From NCBI RefSeq assembly GCF_013031405.1, contig NZ_WPZY01000009.1, forward strand, positions 62,001 to 126,000: 64,000 nucleotides of DNA. The letters are read 5' to 3'. Source of the DNA: Ruegeria sp. HKCCD8929. Lineage in GTDB: Bacteria > Pseudomonadota > Alphaproteobacteria > Rhodobacterales > Rhodobacteraceae. The notes below the pieces were generated by a model. It had not been told where the DNA came from and did no database searches. It saw only the letters and a list, made by a program, of their open reading frames with translations. Position 1 is the stretch's first letter; every line of letters starts with the position of its first letter. The position numbers and the translations under genes were made by a program. Shown one piece after another: positions 1 to 6,033 of this stretch.

Positions 1-1069
1 CGTCTACCGGTTCCAGGATGACGACACCGCAAACGGGACCTTCACCACCGAGGTGACCTCCGCCACCCAGGGGTGGTTCGTGGGTGACGAAGGCGGAAGC
101 GCACCGGTCTATGCGACATTCGACACCGACAACGTTCAGCCCAACAGCAATCAGGCCTTCGAGATCGCCGGGCTGTCCTACACGCTTGGGCAGCAACTCA
201 ATCGCGCCTCGGGCGACGGTGTCGGGGGTGGGGATTTCATCCTCAGCACCAGCGGCAGCGGCCCGATCGAAGGCTTCCGGCCTTACGTCCTGATCTCTGG
301 CAGCCGGAGCGATCGTGACGGCAACAGCAGCGCCCCCGCGCTCTCGTCCAACATGTGGAGCGTCAGTGCCGGGCTGACACGCGATCTGGGCACCGGGCTG
401 AGATACGGGTTCGGGGCCAGCTATCTGGAAAACGACGGCACATTCGGGGCCAGCTCCTTCGAGACCTCGGGGGCCTACCTCAGCGCCATCGTCGCCCAGA
501 ACTTCGGTTTTGCGGATGTGAGTTTCGGGCTGGGCTACGGCAATCTGGACCACAGCGAAACGCGCACGATCATCGGTGCGTCCGATGCCAACGCGGACTA
601 TTCCAGCGACATGTTCACCGCCCTTGTCGCGGCTGAGCGCGAGCTGGCCCTGACGAACGGAATGACCCTGACCCCGCGGGCAAGCTTCCTCTATGGCGAG
701 CAGAACCTGGATGGGTACACCGAGACGGGATCCGTGACGAACGCCACCGTGGGCGACCGCAAAATCACCTTCAACGAAACCCGGATCGGAGGCGCGTTTG
801 CCACCCCGGCCGCAGGCGGAACATTCTCGGCCTCGCTGGCGGCGGTGCATCAGGACGCCGACGCGCCCTCGGCCATCGACGTCGTGATCTTCGGCAACAG
901 CGCGACCCTGGCGTCCGGTGGCAGCGGCTCGGATACGTTCGGCGAACTGGGGCTCAGCTATGAAAAGACCTTTGATCATGGCGGCCTTTTGCTGTTGGAG
1001 GCGAAATCCACGCTGGGCGCGGACGTATCGACGCAAGGCGTCTGGGCCTCTTACGAGTGGGGGTTCTGA
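1..1069 (+). CDS. Autotransporter-type outer-membrane beta-barrel protein, 3' part
   Basis: The reading frame is open from base 2 of the window, so the N-terminus lies outside. About 355 residues are visible. They show alternating polar/hydrophobic strands rich in Gly, Ser, Thr and aromatics, such as ASYEWGF at the very end. A terminal Phe after a short amphipathic strand is the usual C-terminal signal of outer-membrane barrels recognised by the Bam machinery. The pattern fits an autotransporter barrel domain of about 270 residues preceded by the end of a passenger or linker. No passenger function can be read from this fragment. A strong inverted repeat follows about 100 bases downstream. The barrel assignment rests on composition and the C-terminal signature, not on a specific family motif. 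Confidence 0.72.
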   Translation, partial: VYRFQDDDTANGTFTTEVTSATQGWFVGDEGGSAPVYATFDTDNVQPNSNQAFEIAGLSYTLGQQLNRASGDGVGGGDFILSTSGSGPIEGFRPYVLISGSRSDRDGNSSAPALSSNMWSVSAGLTRDLGTGLRYGFGASYLENDGTFGASSFETSGAYLSAIVAQNFGFADVSFGLGYGNLDHSETRTIIGASDANADYSSDMFTALVAAERELALTNGMTLTPRASFLYGEQNLDGYTETGSVTNATVGDRKITFNETRIGGAFATPAAGGTFSASLAAVHQDADAPSAIDVVIFGNSATLASGGSGSDTFGELGLSYEKTFDHGGLLLLEAKSTLGADVSTQGVWASYEWGF

Positions 1070-1165
1070 AGCCTGCAGGCGATCCCTGAACCGCGCCTGC
1101 CCCTGGCAGCGCGGTCAGGGAGACGGGCCGATTCTGCTTCTGAGCGGATGCAGCTCTCAACAAAC

Positions 1166-1196
1166 AAGGCGCCCTGGACTCCGGCCAGGGCGCCTT
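1166..1196 (+). terminator. Perfect 12-bp hairpin after the beta-barrel gene
   Basis: AAGGCGCCCTGG (1166-1177) and CCAGGGCGCCTT (1185-1196) are exact inverted complements around a 7-base loop. The position, about 100 bases after the barrel gene stop, fits transcription termination. There is no clear T run on either side, so intrinsic termination may be weak. Confidence 0.55.
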
Positions 1197-1337
1197 ATGC
1201 GTTGAACGACACTGTCGTGGCGTATTTCCCGAACGGGCAGTGAAGCAGCAGGTCGGATGGGATGGATAGGGCGCAATCTGGCGATGTGATATCCTCTCCC
1301 CGTCAACCCCAGTGTCAATTTCCAACCGCCCGGCCCG

Positions 1338-1805
1338 ATGCCGAACCAAGCCGCAATCGTGTTTCCAATCCTCGTTATGCTGTCCTCGCAGCCAACTCAG
1401 GCGGAGGCGATTGATCCCTGTGCGCTCCTCACCCTGCAAGACGCCGAGCAGCACTTGGGAGCTGCCGTCGACGGGCCGCTGAACACGCCGGACAGCTATT
1501 GTGGATACTCCAATGCAGCTTACCAATCGGTCGCGGTCAGCATTGAGAACGCCAGCGCCTATGCCGACGGCAACGCACAGGATCTGGCGGACAAGCTGAA
1601 CGAGATACAGCGCGCCAGCAGCTTCACCGCGGATTTCCCGCCCTGGCAAGTGGTGGATATCCAAGGGTATCTGGCCGTGGGTCAGGAGCTGTCAAACATG
1701 GCGTCCGTTCGGGTCGTGCACGGCGAGGTGGGTCTGCTGGTGGTCGCGCCAACTCTGGACGTCGCGATTGAGTTGGCGCGGGAACTGGCATCCCGGGTGC
1801 CATAA
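1338..1805 (+). CDS. Small secreted protein with DPCALLT-type N-terminus, function unknown
   Basis: This 155-residue protein begins with a hydrophobic leader (IVFPILVMLSSQ) and a plausible signal peptidase site near TQAEA, so it is probably periplasmic. The mature N-terminus reads DPCALLTLQDAEQHLG, followed by a second Cys in SYCGYS. This resembles small secreted proteins of the DUF3558 type, where a Cys pair flanks a helix, although that family is best known from actinobacteria and the match is by eye. No catalytic motif is visible. The ATG was chosen because it places the leader at the extreme N-terminus. It sits alone between the barrel gene and the convergent rtcR. Function is not assigned. 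Confidence 0.6.
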   Translation: MPNQAAIVFPILVMLSSQPTQAEAIDPCALLTLQDAEQHLGAAVDGPLNTPDSYCGYSNAAYQSVAVSIENASAYADGNAQDLADKLNEIQRASSFTADFPPWQVVDIQGYLAVGQELSNMASVRVVHGEVGLLVVAPTLDVAIELARELASRVP

Positions 1806-1858
1806 ATCCTGCCTGTTTGTTTGGATCACATCCGGTGAGCATGCCCCTCATGCCACCC

Positions 1859-3421
1859 TCAAATCGCCTCCCACTCCAATCCGAACTTGGCCATGTACTT
1901 TCGCAACCGATCCGCGTCGTTCTGCGTTTTCCGCTTGCTGCGCGACACCGAAAACAGGGTACGCCCGGCCTCGCTCAGGCTGGAGGATTCGCGGCAGACC
2001 CGGATGACCTCGGCAAGCTGGACCAGATCGAACCGGTCGAGGTCGTTGACCCCGTCCCCCAGCACAGCGTGAACCAGCCGGAAATCGTGGTCCGCATCCG
2101 CCCGGCTCCACCCGCTGCGAAGGGCTGCGATTTCTTCGTCCACCATGGCCCGCGTGATCCGCCCCCGGGGCGCCAGAGTGCACAGCCGCCGGACCGAGGC
2201 GCTGAAATCCCGGAAGTTGCCCGGCCAGAGCGTGGCCGGGTTTTCTGCAAAGCGCAGAAACTTCTCGCGCGCGTCGGTGTTGAAGCCGACCTGAACGCCC
2301 AGGCTCTTTTCCGAGCGGACAAGCTCGAACGCCAGATTGGCCTCGATATCCTCGCGCCGGCTCCTCAGCGGCGGCAGCACGAAGCTCCACATATCAAGCC
2401 GCGCCAACAGATCGGGGCGAAACCCGCCGTCAGCGGCCAGCGCGCGCAGGTCGCGGTTGGCGCCGGCAATGACCTGAAACCGGCTGGTCACCTCATGATC
2501 GGAGCCCAACGGGTAAAAACGTCCGGTTTCCATCGCGTGCAACAGGATCGATTGGGCATTCGGGTTCAGCTCGTCCACCTCGTCCAGAAACAGGACCCCG
2601 CCATCGGCCTCGCGCAACAGCCCGCTGCGCTCGGACCCGGCCTGACCGGTATAGCTGCGGCGCTGGCCGAACAGCGATGCCAGCGCATCCGGGCCATTCA
2701 GGGTGGCGCAGTTGACATGGACCAGCCGGCCCTTGACGCGGCGGCGATCCAGTTTGAGGTTGTAGATCCGCTCGGCCAGTTCTGTCTTGCCGGTGCCGGT
2801 TTCGCCCAGCAACAGGATCGGCTCATCCGAATTGCTGGCCACCAGTTCGATCCGGTCGATCAGGGTGTTGTACGCGGCGTTTTTCGTTTCGATCCCGCCC
2901 TTCAGCTGATCGCTGTATTCGCGCGAAAGCTGATCGAACCGCTGTTGCAGCGCGTTGTACCGGCTCAGGTCCAGATCGATGATGTCGAATTTTGGCGCGT
3001 CCTCGCCAGCACCGGGCGGTCCGGTCTGGATCAGACGGGCCGGGATGTGACGGCTTTCAGTCAGCAGGAACCAGCAAATCTGCGCCACGTGCGAGCCGGT
3101 GGTCAGGTGAACGTGATAGCGCTCGCGCTCTTCATCGAACCCGTAGGTGCGCGCAAAATCGAAAAGCTTGCCATAGACCTCCTGAAAATCCCACGGATCG
3201 TCCAGATCCAGGTTCTGTAACAGAACCTCGGTATCCGGCGATGCCTCCTGAATCTCGCGCTGCACCTGCCGGGCCAGACGATGGAAATTCATGTCGTACA
3301 GAATCTCCAGCCGCTCGATCGGGAAATCGTCATGCTGGATCAGGCTGAGCGTCGGCCGCCAGCGCCGCTTTTTGCCCATATCGAGCTGCGTACCCAGAAA
3401 GCCCAGAACGACATTCTTCAT
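1859..3421 (-). CDS. rtcR: RtcR, CARF/AAA+ transcriptional regulator of RNA-repair genes
   Basis: RtcR senses RNA ends through an N-terminal CARF-like domain and activates rtc operons through a sigma-54 AAA+ domain. The start used gives MKNVVLGFLGTQLD, which aligns with known RtcR N-termini. An ATG 12 bases upstream (3433) is possible. Residue numbers here count from 3433. The CARF signature HLTTGSHVAQICWFLL lies near 109-124, Walker A GETGTGKT at 210-217 and Walker B VLFLDEVDEL at 280-289. The C-terminal NDADRLRKYMAKFGLEWEA is typical of RtcR. The L1 loop that is GAFTGA in classical activators reads RSYTGQ (259-264) and looks one residue shorter. It is divergent from the TROVE-array-RtcB operon, its expected target. 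Confidence 0.93.
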   Translation of the reverse strand: MKNVVLGFLGTQLDMGKKRRWRPTLSLIQHDDFPIERLEILYDMNFHRLARQVQREIQEASPDTEVLLQNLDLDDPWDFQEVYGKLFDFARTYGFDEERERYHVHLTTGSHVAQICWFLLTESRHIPARLIQTGPPGAGEDAPKFDIIDLDLSRYNALQQRFDQLSREYSDQLKGGIETKNAAYNTLIDRIELVASNSDEPILLLGETGTGKTELAERIYNLKLDRRRVKGRLVHVNCATLNGPDALASLFGQRRSYTGQAGSERSGLLREADGGVLFLDEVDELNPNAQSILLHAMETGRFYPLGSDHEVTSRFQVIAGANRDLRALAADGGFRPDLLARLDMWSFVLPPLRSRREDIEANLAFELVRSEKSLGVQVGFNTDAREKFLRFAENPATLWPGNFRDFSASVRRLCTLAPRGRITRAMVDEEIAALRSGWSRADADHDFRLVHAVLGDGVNDLDRFDLVQLAEVIRVCRESSSLSEAGRTLFSVSRSKRKTQNDADRLRKYMAKFGLEWEAI

Positions 3422-3433
3422 GTGTATATCCAT

Positions 3434-3462
3434 TTGGATAAGTTTGTATCTACACGTATAAT
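3434..3462 (+). promoter_or_regulatory. Candidate sigma-70-like promoter for the TROVE-array-rtcB operon
   Basis: TTGGAT (3434-3439) and TATAAT (3457-3462) are separated by 17 bases in an AT-rich intergenic region, facing the TROVE gene. The -35 box abuts the rtcR start and lies in a TATCC-ATTT-GGATA palindrome (3427-3440), which could be an operator. I found no GG-N10-GC sigma-54 element in 3434-3596. AT-rich DNA gives chance hits, so confidence is limited. Confidence 0.4.
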
Positions 3463-3486
3463 ATTTTGCAGAGCGTATTTCAGCAA
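3458..3486 (-). promoter_or_regulatory. Candidate promoter for rtcR
   Basis: Read on the minus strand, TTGCTG (complement of 3481-3486) is followed 17 bases later by TATTAT (complement of 3458-3463). This is a reasonable housekeeping promoter for rtcR. It overlaps the plus-strand candidate, so the two directions could compete. Confidence 0.35.
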
Positions 3487-3596
3487 TATCGGATTTTATG
3501 ATTTAGGAACAATGCATTAAGCGAAAAACGATTTCTTGTCGGAAACCAGGGCGTTCCATGCCAAAAACATCCTCGCTAACTAAGAGGATCAGAGAA

Positions 3597-5153
3597 ATGG
3601 CAAACAAATCCATGTTTGCATCGATTAAAGGCCGGTTGCTGCCAAAGGCAACTGCAAGGAACGCCCACGCGGCGCCGGCCTACGCCTATTCCGAAGCACA
3701 TGCCTTGGCTCAGGTTGCCGTGACCGGCACCTTCGGGGGCATGTTCTATCAGTCTCCGCAGGAGGAACTGGAATATGTCGTGGACGTGGCCGAGGCCGTC
3801 GACACGCGGTTTCTGGCCCGGGCAGCAATCTATGCGCGCAAAAGCGGGCACATGAAGGACATGCCGGCGGTGTTGCTGGCGGTTCTGGCCCGGCGCGATC
3901 CGGTGCTGTTCCGCGCCGTCTTTGATCGCGTGGTCGACAACGGCAAGATGCTGCGCACCTTTGTGCAGGTCGTCCGCTCGGGGCAGACCGGGCGCAAATC
4001 TCTGGGGTCGGCCCCGAAGGCGATGGTGCAGAACTGGCTGAACGCGGCATCCGAACGCGCGCTGCTGAACGCCAATATCGGCAACGATCCGTCCCTGGCT
4101 GACGTGATCAAGATGGTGCACCCGAAACCGGCAAGCCCGGAGCGGGAGGCGCTGTTTGCCTGGATCGTCGGGCGGCCGTGCAATCTGGCACGGCTGCCAG
4201 GGGCCCTGCAGAATTGGATCGCGTTCCGGGAGACCGGGAAAGGCCCGGTGCCGGATGTGCCGTTTCAGATGCTGACGCAGCTGGATCTGTCCGCCCATGA
4301 CTGGGCCCGGATCGCGCGCAACGGGTCGTGGCAGATGGTGCGCCAGAACCTGAACACCTTCCACCGCCACGGCGTTTTCGGCGTGGCCCGGAATGTGGAG
4401 CACGTGGCTGCCCTGCTGCGCAACCCCGAGGCCATCGCCAAGGCGCGTGCGTTTCCGTACCAGTTGATGGTGGCGGCGCAGAACGTGGCCGCGGACATGC
4501 CGCATCAGATCGTGGACGCGCTGCACGACGCGATGGAAATCGCGGTGCAGAACGTGCCGAAGATCGCGGGGCAGGTTGTCGTCTGCCCGGACGTGTCCGG
4601 CTCGATGACCTGGTCGGTGACCGGGTATCGTCCGGGCGCGACCTCGGCCGTTCGCCACGTGGACGTGGCCGCACTGACGGCGGCAGCGTTTGCGCGGGTG
4701 AACCGTGGATGTCAGGTGCTGCCGTTCGACTTCGACGTGCGCGATGTACGTCTGAGGCCGCGCGACACGATCCTGACCAATGCCGAGCGTCTGGCCGCGC
4801 TGGGCGGTGGCGGAACCAACTGTTCCGCACCGCTCAAGTGGTTGAACGGTCGCGGACGGTCGCCGGATCTGGTGGTGTTCGTGTCTGACAACCAGTCGTG
4901 GGTGGATGCCCGCACGGGCGGTCAGGCAACGGCGATGATGAAAGAATGGGAGGTGATCAAGCGTCGCAACCCGAAGGCCAGACTGGTCTGTATCGACATC
5001 GCCCCATACGGGACCACGCAGGCGCAGACCCGCGAGGACGTTCTGAATATCGGCGGGTTCTCGGATGCGGTCTTTGGCCAGATCGCGGCATTTGCCGCCG
5101 GTCGGGCCGGCCCGGATCACTGGGTCGGCGAGATCGAAAAGATCAAACTTTGA
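3597..5153 (+). CDS. rsr: TROVE/vWA-domain RNA-binding protein (bacterial Ro60, Rsr)
   Basis: This is an orthologue-type member of the Ro60 family: a ring-shaped TROVE domain that binds Y RNAs and structured or damaged RNA, followed by a von Willebrand A domain. From the start at 3597 it has 518 residues, a usual length for bacterial Rsr. The TROVE HEAT-like helices cover about residues 20-320. The vWA MIDAS motif PDVSGSMTWS begins near residue 331, and the metal-site Thr is probably in GGGGTNCSAP. The start at 3597 is preferred over the ATG at 3558 because AAGAGG lies just upstream, while 3558 has no ribosome site. The first Y-RNA-like element starts 4 bases after its stop, so protein and RNA partners are co-transcribed. 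Confidence 0.93.
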   Translation: MANKSMFASIKGRLLPKATARNAHAAPAYAYSEAHALAQVAVTGTFGGMFYQSPQEELEYVVDVAEAVDTRFLARAAIYARKSGHMKDMPAVLLAVLARRDPVLFRAVFDRVVDNGKMLRTFVQVVRSGQTGRKSLGSAPKAMVQNWLNAASERALLNANIGNDPSLADVIKMVHPKPASPEREALFAWIVGRPCNLARLPGALQNWIAFRETGKGPVPDVPFQMLTQLDLSAHDWARIARNGSWQMVRQNLNTFHRHGVFGVARNVEHVAALLRNPEAIAKARAFPYQLMVAAQNVAADMPHQIVDALHDAMEIAVQNVPKIAGQVVVCPDVSGSMTWSVTGYRPGATSAVRHVDVAALTAAAFARVNRGCQVLPFDFDVRDVRLRPRDTILTNAERLAALGGGGTNCSAPLKWLNGRGRSPDLVVFVSDNQSWVDARTGGQATAMMKEWEVIKRRNPKARLVCIDIAPYGTTQAQTREDVLNIGGFSDAVFGQIAAFAAGRAGPDHWVGEIEKIKL

Positions 5154-5157
5154 AAAC

Positions 5158-5233
5158 GGGTCAGGCGGAATGCCTGCGGGACTACAGCTGCAACCTGTCG
5201 GATGTCTCGCAAACACATTTGTCCGCCTGACCC
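5158..5233 (+). ncRNA. Y-RNA-like element Y1 (short type)
   Basis: The element is closed by a perfect 12-bp stem (5158-5169 with 5222-5233). An internal loop follows, with ATGCC on the 5' side and TTTG on the 3' side, then an upper stem TGCGGGAC/GTCTCGCA (5175-5182 with 5204-5211, one G-U). Two stems around a conserved asymmetric loop is the layout of Ro60-binding Y RNAs. GAATGCC and GACTACA recur in the other elements here. The apical part is short and has no tRNA-like module. It begins 4 bases after the TROVE stop codon. Confidence 0.75.
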
Positions 5234-5259
5234 ACCCAAGATGAGATGAAAGGAACAAA

Positions 5260-5411
5260 CTCGGCGAATGCCGGTGGAACTACAGATTGTTAATCTCCGT
5301 GTCGCGGGTTCGAATCCCGCCATCGCAGGCGCGATGTAGCTCAGTCAGGTAGAGCAGGGCGTTTCACCATGGTCGCGATTTGCGTGCAAACGCGACCGCC
5401 TTGTCGCCGGG
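5260..5411 (+). ncRNA. Y-RNA-like element Y2 (long type) with permuted tRNA(Asn)-like module
   Basis: The lower stem pairs 5260-5267 with 5404-5411 (8 bp, one U-G). The upper stem GGTGGAAC/GTTTCACC pairs 5273-5280 with 5361-5368. Inside, tRNA parts occur in circularly permuted order: an anticodon arm with loop TTGTTAA (5287-5293, anticodon GTT), a perfect T arm (GCGGG-TTCGAAT-CCCGC, 5304-5320), acceptor 3' strand CATCGC (5321-5326), an AGGC loop, acceptor 5' strand GCGATG (5331-5336), then a D arm GCTC/GAGC (5339-5342 with 5352-5355). A separate hairpin GGTCGCG/CGCGACC follows near 5371-5397. tRNA mimicry is established for bacterial Y RNAs (YrlA type). The permutation here is read directly from the sequence. 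Confidence 0.8.
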
Positions 5412-5426
5412 ACTTAATGAAACCGA

Positions 5427-5500
5427 CGAAGGTGGGCTCGTGTTGGATAGAGCGCCGCATTTGCAAGCGGTAATCGAAGGTTCGATTCCTTCATCTTCGC
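5427..5500 (+). tRNA. tRNA-like element L1, non-canonical, between Y2 and Y3
   Basis: This has a linear cloverleaf order. The acceptor CGAAGGT/ATCTTCG (5427-5433 with 5493-5499) forms 7 bp with one G-U. The D arm is GCTC/GAGC with GG in its loop. The T arm GAAGG-TTCGATT-CCTTC (5476-5492) is perfect. The anticodon arm is defective: a 4-bp stem CCGC/GCGG with an 8-base loop ATTTGCAA, one base short of the normal 17. Positions 8-9 are GG rather than TA, and no CCA is encoded. A functional Ala (TGC) or Cys (GCA) tRNA is unlikely. It could be a decoy or an RNase P/Z processing signal. Confidence 0.6.
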
Positions 5501-5502
5501 AG

Positions 5503-5597
5503 CAGGAGGAATGCCTGCGAGACTACATCTGGTGCTGCCTGTTCGATTCAGGCTCGCCCTTCGGGGTTAGAATGTCTCGCAACCGATTGTCCTCCTG
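5503..5597 (+). ncRNA. Y-RNA-like element Y3 (short type) with T-arm-like hairpin
   Basis: The lower stem CAGGAGGA/TCCTCCTG pairs 5503-5510 with 5590-5597 (8 bp). The loop again has ATGCC opposite ATTG. The upper stem TGCGAGAC/GTCTCGCA pairs 5516-5523 with 5574-5581 (8 bp). The apex holds a perfect T-arm mimic GCCTG-TTCGATT-CAGGC (5537-5553) and a CCC-TTCG-GGG tetraloop hairpin. Its flanks match Y1 closely (GGAATGCCTGCG at the 5' side, ATGTCTCGCAA at the 3' side), so Y1 and Y3 look like duplicates. Confidence 0.72.
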
Positions 5598-5616
5598 ACC
5601 CGAAACGAAAGGATAC

Positions 5617-5771
5617 CCCCGGCGAATGCCGAAGGAACTACATGGCTCAACCTGACCGGAGACCGAGCGGGTTCAACTCCCCTCCTTGCCGGCGCCCAGA
5701 CGGCAAACGCATCTGCCCATTCAGATGCGGGGCGGGTCTCCGGGTTGTTTCTTCTCCCCTTGTCGCCGGGG
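5617..5771 (+). ncRNA. Y-RNA-like element Y4 (long type)
   Basis: The lower stem CCCCGGCGA/TCGCCGGGG pairs 5617-5625 with 5763-5771 (9 bp). The upper stem GAAGGAAC/GTTTCTTC pairs 5631-5638 with 5747-5754. A third stem CCGGAGACC/GGTCTCCGG (5656-5664 with 5735-5743) closes a module with a T-arm-like GGG-TTCAACT-CCC (5669-5681), an acceptor-like TTGCCG/CGGCAA hairpin (5686-5706) and CGCATCTG/CAGATGCG (5708-5729). The GGCGAATGCCG and GGAACTACA blocks match Y2, so Y2 and Y4 appear to be duplicates. The tRNA-like content here is more decayed or remodelled. Confidence 0.7.
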
Positions 5772-5781
5772 CCAGACATGA

Positions 5782-5856
5782 TCGGTTGTAGCTCAGCTGG
5801 CAGAGCAGCGGGTTGTTACCCCGTATGTCGCAGGTTCGAGCCCTGCAACCGAGCCA
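5782..5856 (+). tRNA. tRNA(Asn)-like element L2 (anticodon GTT, encoded CCA), between Y4 and Y5
   Basis: This is a near-complete cloverleaf: acceptor TCGGTTG, T8-A9, D arm GCTC/GAGC, anticodon arm GCGGG-TTGTTAC-CCCGT (5808-5824, anticodon GTT, one G-U), a five-base variable loop ATGTC, a perfect T arm GCAGG-TTCGAGC-CCTGC (5830-5846), then AACCGA, G and an encoded CCA (5854-5856). One base is missing in the 3' acceptor strand: only 6 acceptor pairs form if the T stem keeps 5, and a seventh pair would have to borrow C5846. C38 is unusual. It may be a decoy or a processing signal rather than a decoding tRNA. If functional it would be tRNA-Asn. Confidence 0.6.
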
Positions 5857-5875
5857 GAGAAACGAAAGGAAATCA

Positions 5876-5953
5876 TCCGGGGGAATGCCCGTGGGAGTAC
5901 ATCGCTTGAAACGATCCGCCGAAAGGCCTCTCACGAACCCCTTGTCTCCCGGA
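5876..5953 (+). ncRNA. Y-RNA-like element Y5 (short type)
   Basis: The lower stem pairs 5876-5884 with 5945-5953 (9 bp, one G-U). The loop is ATGCC opposite CTTG. The upper stem CGTGGGAG/CTCTCACG pairs 5890-5897 with 5928-5935. The apex has ATCG/CGAT and a GCC-GAAA-GGC GNRA hairpin. No tRNA-like module is present. It is preceded by GAAACGAAAGGA, a linker also seen before Y4 and in a related form before Y2. Confidence 0.68.
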
Positions 5954-5960
5954 CACAAGT

Positions 5961-6010
5961 TATCACGGCGAATGCCGACGGAACTAAAGTCACCCCCTCG
6001 TTGTCGTGAC
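5961..6010 (+). ncRNA. Degenerate Y-RNA-like element Y6 just before rtcB
   Basis: The block GGCGAATGCCGACGGAACTA (5967-5986) matches the 5' part of Y2 and Y4, and TTGTC recurs on the 3' side. Only a short lower stem TCACG/CGTGA (5963-5967 with 6005-6009) forms, and the upper stem is missing. It ends 23 bases before the rtcB start, so it could instead influence rtcB translation. This is probably a truncated copy. Confidence 0.45.
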
Positions 6011-6033
6011 TGGTGTTAGAGTGAGTTGAACAG

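Noticed and set aside
3434-3596. A sigma-54 (-24/-12) promoter for the TROVE operon
   Set aside because: No GG-N10-GC pair with correct spacing exists on the plus strand. The nearest, AGGG...ATGCC at 3549-3561, is one base short.
5782-5856. An ordinary functional tRNA-Asn gene
   Set aside because: The acceptor is one base short and it lies in an array of Y-RNA-like elements, so it is listed as tRNA-like rather than a standard tRNA.
5158-6010. CRISPR array
   Set aside because: The repeated GAATGCC blocks are spaced irregularly (about 66-250 bases) and lie in stem-loop elements, without uniform spacers or cas genes.
5154-6033. Small protein genes between TROVE and rtcB
   Set aside because: The frames are short, have no ribosome site and conflict with the compensatory stems of the RNA elements.
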